NCBI RefSeq assembly: GCF_001942405.1
Contig: NZ_MKKA01000019.1
Location: forward strand, 1-33,209
Origin: Ornithinimicrobium sp. CNJ-824
Lineage (GTDB): Bacteria; Actinomycetota; Actinomycetes; Actinomycetales; Dermatophilaceae
Length of the DNA: 33,209 nt
Direction: 5' to 3'
The notes below the pieces were generated by a model that had not been told where the DNA came from, did not search any database, and was given only the letters and a program-made list of their open reading frames with translations. Positions 8,933 through 21,375 of the stretch are shown piece by piece (position 1 is the first letter of the stretch; every line of letters starts with the position of its first letter). The position numbers were made by a program, and so were the translations under genes.

Positions 8933-9880
8933 CTAGCCCTTGACGCCGCCGGCGAGCAGGCCGCGGACGAAGTAGCGCTGCAGGAGCAGGAAGACCGTCA
9001 CCGGGACGACCATCGCCACGAACGCGCCGGAGGACAGCAGGTGCCAGGCCGTGCCGCGGGTGCCGGTCAGGTCGGCCAGGCGGACCGTCAGCGGGGAGAC
9101 GTCCGGGCCGGAGCCGAAGACCAGGCCGACGAGCAGGTCGTTCCAGACCCAGAGGAACTGGAAGATGCCGAAGGCGGCGATCGCCGGCACGAGCAGCGGC
9201 AGGAGCACCTGGAAGAAGATCTTCACGTGCCCGGCACCGTCCACCCGGGCCGCCTCGATGAGGGTCCGGGGGATGTCCATCATGAAGTTGTGCAGCAGGA
9301 AGATCGCCAGCGGGAGGGCGAAGATCGTGTGCGAGATCCACACCGGCCAGAACGATCCGACCAGGCCCCAGTTGTTGTACTGCGTCAGCAGGGGGATGAG
9401 GGTGACCTGGATCGGCACGATCTGCAGGGCGAACACCGCCACGAACAGGATGTTGCGTCCGCGGAACTCCATCCACGCGAAGGCGTAGGCCGCCAGCAGC
9501 GCCAGCGTGATCGGGATGATCACCGCCGGCAGCGTGATGACCACGGTGTTGATGAACGCCGAGGCGAAGTCGGTGCTGCCGCCGGTGAAGACTTCGACGT
9601 AGTTCTCGGTCGTCACCTCCGGGTCGCCGAAGAAGGTCCACCAGCCGCTGGTGCGGATGTCCGCGGGCGGTCGCCACGAGGTGACGAACAGGCCGAAGGT
9701 CGGCACCGTCCACAGCAGCGCGATGACGATCGCGATCGCCGAGGCCCAGGGTGAGGACAGCCGGTTCTTGGTGTCGATCGCCCGCTTCTCGGCCTTGGTG
9801 AGCTTGCGGGGGCGGACCGGTTCGGAGCGTCCGTCGCCGTCGAGGTCCTTGACCGGGGCGACCGGGGCGTTGCTGGTCAT
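8933..9880 (-). CDS. carbohydrate ABC transporter permease (MalG type)
   Basis: A 315-residue inner-membrane permease of the CUT1 sugar importer class. The N-terminal 45 residues are charged and cytosolic (with D-L-D-G-D-G-R-S-E-P and K-K-type basic residues), followed by six membrane helices. The EAA loop that docks on the ATPase is visible as E-A-A-R-V-D-G-A-G-H-V-K-I-F-F-Q-V-L-L-P. The ATG at 9880 overlaps the stop of the upstream permease by four bases (ATGA). The protein ends in G-G-V-K-G, common in MalG-type permeases. It closes the operon; no ATPase gene follows, so a shared MsiK-like ATPase encoded elsewhere is expected. Confidence 0.92.
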   Translation of the reverse strand: MTSNAPVAPVKDLDGDGRSEPVRPRKLTKAEKRAIDTKNRLSSPWASAIAIVIALLWTVPTFGLFVTSWRPPADIRTSGWWTFFGDPEVTTENYVEVFTGGSTDFASAFINTVVITLPAVIIPITLALLAAYAFAWMEFRGRNILFVAVFALQIVPIQVTLIPLLTQYNNWGLVGSFWPVWISHTIFALPLAIFLLHNFMMDIPRTLIEAARVDGAGHVKIFFQVLLPLLVPAIAAFGIFQFLWVWNDLLVGLVFGSGPDVSPLTVRLADLTGTRGTAWHLLSSGAFVAMVVPVTVFLLLQRYFVRGLLAGGVKG

Positions 9881-10857
9881 CGCTGCTCCTCGGAGAGCTT
9901 CATCTGGCGCACGTTGTAGACCACGATCGGGACGACCATGACGAACAGCAGCACGGCCAGGGTGGCGCCGACGCCGCGCTGGGCGGTGCGGAAGGTCTGG
10001 ATGTAGAACTCGTTGGCCACGATCGAGGTGCCGAAGTTGCCGCCGGTCATCGAGTACACGATGTCGAAGACCTTCAGCGTGGCCATGGCCACGGTCGTGA
10101 GGACCACGACCAGGGCCGGGCGGATGGAGGGGACGGTCACCGACCGGAACATCCGGAAGTTGCTCGCGCCGTCCAGCTTGGCGGCCTCGATGATGTCGTC
10201 CGGGATCGCCTTGATCGAGGCCGACAGCACCGTCATCGCGAAGCCGGCCTGGATCCAGACCATGACGGCGATGAGGAAGAGCGTGTTCCACGGCCAGTTG
10301 AGCAGGAACTGCTGGGTGTCCAGGCCCAGCCAGACGAGGAACTGGTTGGCCAGGCCGGTCTGCGGCCGGCTGGCCGGCTTGAAGTCGTAGACGAACTTCC
10401 AGATGATGCTCGCCCCGACCATGGAGATGGCCATCGGCAGGAAGACCAGCGTCTTGGCCAGCTTCTCGAACCGGGTGCGGTCCACGAGCACGGCGTAGAC
10501 GAGGCCGATCGCCGTGGAGACGGTCGGGACCAGCAGCACCCACAGCAGGGTGTTGAGCAGGACCCGTCTCATCGAGGGGTTGGTGAAGACCTCGACGTAG
10601 TTGTCCGTGCCCACCCACTCCTGCAGGTTGGGGCTCTTGAACGAGCTCAGCACCGTGTTGATGGCCGGGTAGACCAGGCCGAAGGCGATGAGCAGCAGGG
10701 CCGGGCCGAGGAAGAAGACGACCGTGGCCCACCGGGGCATCTTCGGCAGCTCGGCGACGAAGAGCACCAGGGCCATCACCCCGACGAAGAGCAGGATAGC
10801 CACGACCATCACGACGAGCTTCTGGGTGGAGGAGTCGGCTCCGAGGAGGTAGTCCAT
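9877..10857 (-). CDS. sugar ABC transporter permease (MalF type)
   Basis: A 326-residue CUT1 permease with about seven or eight membrane helices, including an extra N-terminal helix (residues about 14-33). The EAA loop reads E-A-A-K-L-D-G-A-S-N-F-R-M-F-R-S-V-T-V-P. The segment V-L-K-V-F-D-I-V-Y-S-M-T-G-G-N-F-G-T-S-I-V-A-N resembles AglF-type alpha-glucoside permeases, though that does not fix the sugar. I use the ATG at 10857, which has AAGGA seven bases upstream; a start at 10884 has no such support. The gene is separated from the upstream binding-protein gene by a strong hairpin and coupled to the downstream permease. Confidence 0.92.
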   Translation of the reverse strand: MDYLLGADSSTQKLVVMVVAILLFVGVMALVLFVAELPKMPRWATVVFFLGPALLLIAFGLVYPAINTVLSSFKSPNLQEWVGTDNYVEVFTNPSMRRVLLNTLLWVLLVPTVSTAIGLVYAVLVDRTRFEKLAKTLVFLPMAISMVGASIIWKFVYDFKPASRPQTGLANQFLVWLGLDTQQFLLNWPWNTLFLIAVMVWIQAGFAMTVLSASIKAIPDDIIEAAKLDGASNFRMFRSVTVPSIRPALVVVLTTVAMATLKVFDIVYSMTGGNFGTSIVANEFYIQTFRTAQRGVGATLAVLLFVMVVPIVVYNVRQMKLSEEQR

Positions 10858-10884
10858 TGCGGTTCCTTCGTTCGCAGGCGGCAC

Positions 10885-10931
10885 GACCGGGTGAGGGGTG
10901 CAGCGGCGTGCGCCCCACCCCTCACCCGGTC
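10885..10931 (-). promoter_or_regulatory. 16-bp perfect hairpin between binding-protein and permease genes
   Basis: GACCGGGTGAGGGGTG at 10885-10900 pairs perfectly with CACCCCTCACCCGGTC at 10916-10931 around a 15-base loop. In the minus-strand mRNA it starts 16 bases after the binding-protein stop and ends 27 bases before the permease start. No T-run follows. In several sugar importer operons such a structure protects the 3' end of the binding-protein message and lowers read-through into permease genes; that role here is inferred. Confidence 0.8.
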
Positions 10932-10946
10932 ACGACCGCCGGTGGG

Positions 10947-12337
10947 TCACTCGGCCGGCCAGGAGCTCTCGATGGCCGACAGCGCCTCCTGGGTGTCCTT
11001 GCCGCTGGCGATCCAGTCGGTCATCTCGGTCCAGAAGGTGCCCGCGCCCACGGCCGCCGGCATGAGGTCGGAGGCGTCGAAGCGGAAGGTGGCGTCCTCG
11101 TCGGTCAGCAGCTCGTAGGCCAGCTGGTCGATCGGCGACTCCAGGTTGGCCGGGTCGAGCTCGGAGTTGGCCGATACCCAACCGGGGCCGGAGACCTTGG
11201 CCTTCTCGTTCGACCACTCGGGGCTGGTCAGGTAGGCCTGCAGGGCCGCGACCTCGGGCCGGTCGGCCAGGGCGACGGTGAACTCGCCGGCACCCAGGAC
11301 CGGGCGGTCCTCGGCGCTCTGCCCGGGCAGGAAGAAGGCGAAGACGTCGCCGTCCTCGGCCACCGTCACGTCCTCGGGCCAGTTGGCCTGGTAGAAGGAG
11401 GCCTGCCGGTGCAGGTAGCAGGAACCGTCCAGGATGGGCAGGCCGGCCTCGCCGAACGGGGTGGTGGCGATGGACTGGACCTCGCCCAGGCCGCCGTTGA
11501 CGTAGTCCGGGTTGCGCAGGATCTCGCCGACGGTGTCGACGGCCTCGACGACCTGGGGGTCGTCGAAGGGGATCTCGTGCTCGACCCACTGGTCGTAGGC
11601 CTCGGGGCCGGCGGTGCGCAGCATGACGTCCTCGACCCAGTCGGTGGCCGGCCAGCCGGTCGCGCCGCCGGACTCGATGCCGGCGCACCAGGGCTTGACG
11701 TCCGGGTGGTCGGAGACGATCTGGTCGCTGAGGGCCATGAGGTCGTCCCAGGTCTCGGGGATCTCGTAGCCGTTCTCCTCGAACGCCGCGGGGGAGTACC
11801 AGACGAAGGACTTGGCGTTGGCGCCCAGGGGCGCGCCGTAGAGGGTGTCGTCGACGGTGCCGTAGCCGCGCCAGGCCTCGTTGTAGTACTCGTCGATGTT
11901 GGACTGGGCCTGCTCACCGACCTCGGTGATCTGGTCGGGGAAGTCGTTGGCGATGCGCTCGATCAGGCCGGGCTGGGGCACGTAGGCGATGTCGGGGGCG
12001 TTGCCGGACTCCAGCCGCACCAGCAGCTGGGCCTCGAACTCGCGGGAGCCTCGTACTCCACGGTGGCGCCGGTGCACTCCTCGAACGGGATGTAGGAGTC
12101 GATGTGCGGCTGGTCCTCGGGGGAGATGATCGAGGTGTAGACCGAGACGGACTTGCCCTCCAGGTCGCCGTACTGCTCGAAGGCCGAGCAGTCGGTGTCG
12201 CCGCCGGCGGTCGCGCCGTCGTCCTCGCCCGCGTCACCGCCGCCGTCGTCACCTCCGCAGGCGGCCAGGGTCAGGGTGGCGGCGAGGCTCGCCGCTAGGG
12301 CCAGCTTCATCCGGCGGGGGTTGCGGGTCGTGCGCAT
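10947..12337 (-). pseudogene. sugar ABC transporter substrate-binding lipoprotein, one frameshift
   Basis: About 463 residues if one base is restored. It opens with M-R-T-T-R-N-P-R-R-M-K-L-A-L, a hydrophobic signal and lipobox L-A-A-C, then an acidic linker, so it is a membrane-anchored lipoprotein. The folded part has V-Y-T-S-I-I-S-P-E-D-Q, E-E-C-T-G-A-T-V-E-Y-E, then after the break G-S-R-E-F-E-A-Q-L-L-V-R-L-E-S-G-N-A-P-D-I-A-Y-V-P-Q-P-G, typical of CUT1 (AglE-like) proteins. The frame shifts at 12049-12050, where CC stands in place of the CCC needed to read E-Y-E-G-S-R-E-F. Start 12337 is favoured by AAGGAG upstream. Both permeases are intact, so a sequence error is more likely than decay. 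Confidence 0.85.
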
Positions 12338-12386
12338 CGTTGCAGCTCTCCTTCTTCGCGGGGTCCGGAACGGACGCTCCACGGCC

Positions 12387-12417
12387 ACTATTCCAGAGCG
12401 ATCGGGCGTGCGGGCAA
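12387..12417 (-). promoter_or_regulatory. predicted promoter of the sugar ABC operon
   Basis: On the minus strand TTGCCC (12417-12412) is followed after 19 bases by AATAGT (12392-12387), with a predicted start near 12380 and a leader of about 43 bases. Spacing is slightly long, so the call is tentative. Confidence 0.35.
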
Positions 12418-12426
12418 GGGCCTTGC
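12414..12426. promoter_or_regulatory. palindrome GCAAGG-G-CCTTGC, candidate operator
   Basis: A perfect 6+1+6 inverted repeat overlapping the predicted -35 box of the sugar ABC operon. The position suits a repressor such as a LacI-family sugar regulator, but the odd centre differs from the usual even LacI operator and no regulator gene lies in the window. Confidence 0.4.
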
Positions 12427-12506
12427 GGTCACATCCTGGTAACGATCCCCCCCTGCTCAGCGGCCTGCGGGAGGGTCGCGGGCACCGGCGTCGGGTTGAC
12501 CCGAAC

Positions 12507-12536
12507 GTCAACCGGGAGCGGCGCGTCCCCTACCAT
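12507..12536 (+). promoter_or_regulatory. predicted promoter of icmF
   Basis: GTCAAC at 12507-12512 and TACCAT at 12531-12536 are 18 bases apart and point at the icmF start, predicting a transcript start near 12543. A ribosome binding site AGGAG lies at about 12560, seven to ten bases before GTG 12572. Confidence 0.45.
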
Positions 12537-12571
12537 CGGGGCAGGACCCCGCACTCGACGAGGAGAAGGCC

Positions 12572-15500
12572 GTGAGCACCGACACCGACGTCCGGACGAG
12601 CGACGAGCAGACCGAGCAGGAGCAGCCGGAGGCGGCCCCGGTGACCCCGGAGCGGCACGTGCCGGTCAACCCGGTGCGGATCGTCACCGCCGCCAGCCTG
12701 TTCGACGGGCACGACGCCTCGATCAACATCATGCGGCGGATCATGCAGACCCAGGGCGCCGAGGTGGTCCACCTGGGCCACAACCGCTCCGTGCAGGAGG
12801 TCGTCGACGCCGTGCTCGACGAGGACGCCAACGGCGTGGCCGTCTCCTCCTACCAGGGCGGTCACGTGGAGTACTTCGAGTACCTCGTGGAGAGCCTGCG
12901 CGAGGCCGGGGCGGGGCACGTGCGGGTCGTCGGCGGCGGTGGGGGCGTCATCGTGCCCGAGGAGATCGAGCGGCTGCGTGGCTCCGGGGTGACGATCTTC
13001 TCGCCCGAGGACGGCCAGCGCCTCGGCCTGCCCGGGATGATCAACCAGGTGGTCGCCGACTGCGACTACGACCTGTGGGAGGTCGGGGCCGCCGAGGTCG
13101 ACGCGGTGCTGGCGGGGGAGCGGACCGCCGTGGCCCGCGCCATCACCGGTGCCGAGACCGGGCGCTGCCCGAGCAGGACCGCAGCAGGTATGCCGTGGCC
13201 GCCGCCGCCCGGACCGTGCCGGTCCTGGGGATCACCGGCACGGGCGGGTCGGGCAAGTCCTCGCTGACCGACGAGCTGGTGCGGCGGGTCCGGGTCGACC
13301 AGGGCGACCGGCTGCGGGTGGCCGTCCTGGCGATCGACCCGACCCGGCGCAAGGGCGGCGGGGCGCTGCTGGGCGACCGCATCCGGATGAACTCGTTGGA
13401 CGGCGACCGGGTGCTGTTCCGGTCGATGGCCACCCGGGGCGACCGCGAGGTGCCCGACGCGGTCCCCGCGGCGATCGACATCCTCAAGTCCGCCGGGTTC
13501 GACCTGGTCATCGTGGAGACCCCCGGTATCGGGCAGGGCGACGCGGGGATCGTGCCGTTCGTGGACACCTCCCTCTACGTGATGACGCCGGAGTTCGGCG
13601 CCGCCTCCCAGCTGGAGAAGATCGACATGCTCGACTTCGCCGACGTGGTGGCGATCAACAAGTTCGAGCGGCGCGGGGCGATGGACGCGCTGCGGGACGT
13701 GGGCCGCCAGCTGGTCCGCAACCGGGAGGCCTTCGGCAAGCGCCCCGAGGACATGCCGGTCTTCGGCACCTCGGCGGCCACCTTCAACGACGACGGCGTC
13801 ACCGCGCTCTACCAGCACCTGCTCGAGCTGCTCGGCGGGCACGGGCTCCAGGTGTCCGAGGGCACGCTGCCGCGCGTGGACGTGCGGCACTCCAGCACGA
13901 TCCGCCAGGTGGTGCCCCCGACCCGGGTGCGCTACCTGTCCGAGATCACCGAGACCATCCGCGGCTACCACGCCGACACCGAGCGCTGGGCCGACGCCGC
14001 CTCCCGGATCCAGCGGCTCGAGGCCGTCGACGACGAGCTGGCCTCGCTGGGCCGCACCGACCACGGCGTGGACGAGCTGCTCGAGCAGGCCCGCAGGGAC
14101 CTCCCCGAGGAGGTGCACCAGCTGCAGCAGGCCTGGCCGGGGATCGTGACGGCATACTCCGGGGACGAGCACACGGTGCGCGTGCGCGACCGGGACATCA
14201 CCACCACGCTCACCCGGGAGTCCCTCTCCGGGACCAAGGTGCCGCGGGTGGCCCTGCCGGCCTTCCGCGACGCCGGCGACATGGTGCGCTTCTGGCGGCG
14301 GGAGAACCTGCCCGGCGCCTTCCCCTACACGGCCGGGGTGTTCTCCTTCAAGCGCGACAACGAGGACCCGGCCCGGATGTTCGCCGGCGAGGGCGACCCG
14401 TTCCGCACCAACCGCCGGTTCAAGCTGCTCTCCGAGGGGCTGCCGGCGACCCGGCTGTCCACGGCGTTCGACTCGGTCACCCTCTACGGCCGCGACCCGG
14501 GCGAGCGGCCCGACATCTACGGCAAGGTCGGCACCTCCGGGGTCTCCATCGCCACCCTGGACGACATGAAGGTCCTCTACGACGGGTTCGACCTGCTCTC
14601 GCCGACGACCTCGGTGTCGATGACGATCAACGGCCCGGCCCCCACGGTGCTGGCGTTCTTCCTCAACACCGCGATCGACCAGCAGCTGGACGCCTTCCGC
14701 GAGCGGGAGGGCCGCGAGCCCTCCGGCGCCGAGGCCGAGGAGCTGCGCGCGCACGCCCTGGCGACCGTGCGCGGCACCGTGCAGGCGGACATCCTCAAGG
14801 AGGACCAGGGGCAGAACACCTGCCTGTTCACCACCGAGTTCTCGCTGCGGATGATGGCCGACATCCAGGAGTGGTTCATCGAGAACGGCGTGCGCAACTT
14901 CTACTCGGTGTCCATCTCCGGCTACCACATCGCCGAGGCCGGGGCGAACCCGATCAGCCAGCTGGCCTTCACCCTGGCCAACGGGTTCACCTACGTGGAG
15001 TCCTACCTGGCCCGGGGGATGGACGTCAACGACTTCGCGCCCAACCTGTCCTTCTTCTTCTCCAACGGGATGGACCCGGAGTACTCCGTCATCGGTCGCG
15101 TCGCCCGCCGGATCTGGGCGGTGGCGATGCGGGAGAAGTACGGCGCCAACGAGCGCAGCCAGAAGCTGAAGTACCACGTGCAGACCTCCGGGCGCTCGCT
15201 GCACGCCCAGGAGATGGACTTCAACGACATCCGGACCACGCTGCAGGCGCTCATCGCGATCTACGACAACGCCAACAGCCTGCACACCAACGCCTACGAC
15301 GAGGCGATCACCACGCCCTCGACCGAGTCGGTGCGCCGGGCGCTGGCGATCCAGCTCATCATCAACAAGGAGTGGGGCCTGGCGATGAACGAGAACCCGC
15401 TCCAGGGGTCGTTCATCATCGACCAGCTCACCGATCTGGTGGAGGAGGCCGTGCTGGCCGAGTTCGACCGGATCTCCGAGCGCGGCGGGGTGCTCGGGGC

Positions 15501-15870
15501 GATGGAGACCGGCTACCAGCGGGGCAAGATCCAGGACGAGTCGATGCTCTACGAGCACCGCAAGCACGACGGGTCGCTGTCGATCGTCGGGGTCAACACC
15601 TTCCGGCGGCCGGAGTCCGAGCGCGAGGAGGTCGAGGTCGAGCTGGCCCGCGCGACCGAGCACGAGAAGCAGTCCCAGCTGCGGCGGGTCACCGAGTTCA
15701 AGGAGGCGCACGCCGACGAGGCGGCCGAGGCGCTGGCCCGGCTCAAGGAGGCCGCGCTCGCCGGGGACAACGTCTTCGCCGTGCTCATGGACGCCGCGCG
15801 GGTGTGCACCCTGCAGCAGGTCACCGAGGCGTTCTTCGAGGTGGGCGGGCAGTACCGCCGCAACGTCTGA
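12572..15870 (+). pseudogene. icmF: fused isobutyryl-CoA mutase IcmF, one frameshift
   Basis: About 1,099 residues once one base is restored. Order of domains: B12-binding (about residues 35-165; [11 protein letters not shown] with the cobalt-ligand histidine), MeaB-like GTPase chaperone (Walker [10 protein letters not shown] near 220, E-T-P-G-I-G-Q-G-D-A-G, base motif N-K-F-E), then the acyl-CoA mutase barrel (F-P-Y-T-A-G-V-F, M-T-I-N-G-P-A-P, H-A-Q-E-M-D-F-N-D, N-S-L-H-T-N-A-Y-D-E-A). IcmF interconverts isobutyryl- and n-butyryl-CoA with adenosylcobalamin. The frame breaks at 13160-13162, where GGG stands for an expected GGGG between G-A-E-T-G and A-L-P-E-Q, in the linker between B12 and GTPase domains. 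The GTG start has AGGAG upstream. Confidence 0.92.
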
Positions 15871-15926
15871 GGCCACCGGCCGGGTCGGCTGTGGACGGCC
15901 GGTCCCGGTCTGTCGGACGCAGCCCC

Positions 15927-15932
15927 TACGGT
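15927..15932 (+). promoter_or_regulatory. -10 hexamer TACGGT for a leaderless helicase transcript
   Basis: TACGGT is followed by GTCGGG (six bases) and GTG 15939. No Shine-Dalgarno sequence lies between them, which supports both the promoter and the start choice. Confidence 0.5.
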
Positions 15933-15938
15933 GTCGGG

Positions 15939-19322
<3,384 letters not shown>

Positions 19323-19357
19323 GCGCGGCGATGGTGGCGGTCGCGAGGTCGATGGCC

Positions 19358-19363
19358 CAGGAT
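19358..19363 (+). promoter_or_regulatory. -10 hexamer CAGGAT for a leaderless VOC-gene transcript
   Basis: CAGGAT, seven bases, ATG 19371. This makes the second of two in-frame ATGs (19362 and 19371) the better start. Confidence 0.5.
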
Positions 19364-19370
19364 GGCCCTC

Positions 19371-20039
19371 ATGCCCGCCGCGCTCGACCACCTCGTCCTG
19401 GCCGTGCCCCACCTGGAGGGCGCGGTCCTGGACCTCGCCCGACGCACGGGCGTCCAGCCGGTGTCCGGCGGCAGCCACCCGGGGCGGGGGACCCGCAACG
19501 CCCTCGTCGGGCTGACCTGGCAGGGGGAGCGTCGGTGCTACCTGGAGCTGCTGGCCCCCGATCCCGACCAGCCGCCCGTCGCGCCGGAGGAGACGATGCT
19601 CGGGCTGGGGGCCCTGGGCGCGGAGTTCGTGCCCCGGCTGCACGCGTGGGCCGTGCGGACCCGCGACCTGGACGCCACGCTGGCCGCCGCGGCCGCCGCG
19701 GGGGTGGACACGGGACGCGCGGTGCGGGCCGGTCGCGACCTGCCCGACGGCACCCGGCTGGCCTGGCGGCTGGCCGTGCCCCGGCCCCTCGCGCACGGCG
19801 GCGTCCAGCCCTTCCTCATCGCCTGGGACGGCCCCCACCCCACGGACGGGTCGATGCCCACGCTCGAGCTCGTCGAGCTGGCCGTCGACCATCCCGACCC
19901 GCAGGCCGTGGAACGGGCCCTGGCCGTCCTCGACGTCGACGTCGAGGTGCACCACGGCCCCCATCCCCGGCTGCACGCGGTCCTCGACAGCCCGGAGGGC
20001 CTCGTCGAGCTGGGGGAGTGCTGCCGTGACCGGTGGTGA
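19371..20039 (+). CDS. VOC superfamily (glyoxalase-like) protein
   Basis: A 222-residue protein that starts with A-L-D-H-L-V-L-A-V-P-H-L, the first beta-alpha unit of vicinal oxygen chelate proteins, with the conserved histidine at the metal position, then G-T-R-N-A-L-V-G-L and Y-L-E-L-L-A-P-D-P, where the glutamate is the usual second ligand. The second half (W-A-V-R-T-R-D-L-D-A-T-L-A-A-A) repeats the fold. It matches the glyoxalase-like type with one long chain rather than a lactoylglutathione lyase. Its substrate is unknown. The end overlaps the start of the GH32 gene by 14 bases, so the two are co-transcribed, although their functions have no obvious link. Confidence 0.85.
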   Translation: MPAALDHLVLAVPHLEGAVLDLARRTGVQPVSGGSHPGRGTRNALVGLTWQGERRCYLELLAPDPDQPPVAPEETMLGLGALGAEFVPRLHAWAVRTRDLDATLAAAAAAGVDTGRAVRAGRDLPDGTRLAWRLAVPRPLAHGGVQPFLIAWDGPHPTDGSMPTLELVELAVDHPDPQAVERALAVLDVDVEVHHGPHPRLHAVLDSPEGLVELGECCRDRW

Positions 20040-21375
20040 GCGGACGACCGGGCCGGCGGGCACGGCATACCACCTGAGGCCGCCGAGCGGCTGGCTGAAC
20101 GACCCCAACGGGATGGTGTTCCACCAGGGACGGTGGCACGTCTTCTACCAGCACAACCCGCAGGCGGCCCGGCACGACCGGATCGCCTGGGGGCACGCCA
20201 GCAGCGAGGACCTGGTCCGGTGGGAGCACCACCCGGTCGCGTTCGGTCCGACCGAGGGCGGTCCCGACGCGTTCGGCTGCTGGAGCGGGGTGCTGCTGCC
20301 GACGCCCGGTGGCGCGGTGGCGCTCTACACCGGGGTGGTGGACGAGTCCCAGGTGAGCACGGTGTGCCTGCGGCGGGGGGACGAGGAGCTGGTGCGCTGG
20401 TCCGGCCCCCGGGTCGTCGCCGCGCAGCCCGGACCGCCCGTGCGGGTGACGCGCGACCCGTTCGTCTGGCAGCACGCCGGCCGCCGGTGGGCCCTGCTGG
20501 GGGCCGGGCTGGCCGACGGGACACCGGCGGTGCTGCTCTACGACGCCGAAGACCTCGCCGACTGGCGCTACGCCGACGTCTGGCTGCGGGGCGACCGGGC
20601 CGACCTCGCCGCCGCGGGCCCGGCCGACGTGTGGGAGTGCCCCCAGCTGGTCCTGCTCGACGGCGGGACCGGGGAGGCGTCGCTGGTCCTCTCGCTGCAC
20701 GACCGGGGGCGGCTCACCCAGGTGGTGGGCGTCGGCGGGCACGTGGTCGACGACGACGGCACGCCCCGGTTCGAGCCGTCGGGCGTGGCCGTGCTGGACG
20801 TGGGCACCTCGTTCTACGCGCCGCAGGTCGCGGCCGACCCCGACCCCGGTGCCTGGCTCCTGGGGTGGGTGCGCGAGGAGGACCGGCACCTCGACGGGCC
20901 TGCCGACGGGCCTGCCGACGGGCCCGACCACGCCGGCTGCCTGACCCTGCCGCGGCGGGTGGTCCCCGACGACCACGGGGCGCACGCGGGTGCGGTGCGG
21001 CTGGTGCTCGACCCGCGGGTGGCCGCCGGTCTGCCGCTGGGGCCGCCGGAGGAGGTGACGGCGCACCAGGAGCTCGACCGGCCCCTGCGGGTGGAGGCGC
21101 TCGCGGAGGGGGCCCGGCTCACCCACGCCGAGCTGCCGGAGGTGCCGTTGGCGGCCGGTGACCTGGTCCTCGTCGACGCGGACGTGCTGGAGGTCTACCC
21201 GGCGCAGGGGCCGCCGACCACGCACCGTCACCCCCGGCCGTGGGCGCTGACGGTCCGACCCGGGCGGGCCGGTCCTGCGGGGCAGGTCGTCGAGGTGCGT
21301 GCGGTCGACGTCAGCCGGCTGCGTCCCCCGACCACACCAGCGGACCGTCAGGTCCGGGGCGCGCCCCCTCGCTGA
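20026..21375 (+). CDS. glycoside hydrolase family 32 beta-fructosidase
   Basis: A 449-residue enzyme that hydrolyses sucrose, sucrose-6-phosphate or short fructans. The three catalytic residues are visible: nucleophile Asp26 in G-W-L-N-D-P-N-G, transition-state Asp144 in T-R-D-P-F-V-W, and acid/base Glu204 in V-W-E-C-P-Q-L. A five-blade propeller is followed by a beta-sandwich tail. There is no signal peptide, so it acts inside the cell. GTG 20026 has a GGGGGAG ribosome binding site and lies inside the end of the VOC gene. A loop at about residues 290-300 is built from a small tandem repeat (D-G-P-A). The last 65 bases overlap tail-to-tail with the DUF488 gene. Confidence 0.93.
   Translation: MTGGERTTGPAGTAYHLRPPSGWLNDPNGMVFHQGRWHVFYQHNPQAARHDRIAWGHASSEDLVRWEHHPVAFGPTEGGPDAFGCWSGVLLPTPGGAVALYTGVVDESQVSTVCLRRGDEELVRWSGPRVVAAQPGPPVRVTRDPFVWQHAGRRWALLGAGLADGTPAVLLYDAEDLADWRYADVWLRGDRADLAAAGPADVWECPQLVLLDGGTGEASLVLSLHDRGRLTQVVGVGGHVVDDDGTPRFEPSGVAVLDVGTSFYAPQVAADPDPGAWLLGWVREEDRHLDGPADGPADGPDHAGCLTLPRRVVPDDHGAHAGAVRLVLDPRVAAGLPLGPPEEVTAHQELDRPLRVEALAEGARLTHAELPEVPLAAGDLVLVDADVLEVYPAQGPPTTHRHPRPWALTVRPGRAGPAGQVVEVRAVDVSRLRPPTTPADRQVRGAPPR
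20893..20924 (+). repeat. 12-bp tandem repeat inside GH32 gene
   Basis: GACGGGCCTGCC is repeated about 2.7 times and encodes D-G-P-A-D-G-P-A-D-G-P in a loop. The frame is kept because the unit is a multiple of three. Confidence 0.8.

Noticed and set aside
12511..12530. GGGAGCG/GCGTCCC near icmF as a CebR-like operator (TGGGAGCGCTCCCA)
   Set aside because: The halves are not complementary and the site lies before icmF, not before the sugar genes.
12049..13162. Programmed frameshifting in the sugar-binding protein and icmF
   Set aside because: No slippery heptamer or downstream structure, and the same one-base loss occurs in unrelated genes.
13066..15876. Very long open frame on the minus strand opposite icmF (over 900 codons)
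   Set aside because: High-GC shadow frame: low-complexity G, R, V, H, L composition, no conserved motif, while the plus strand carries all IcmF domains.
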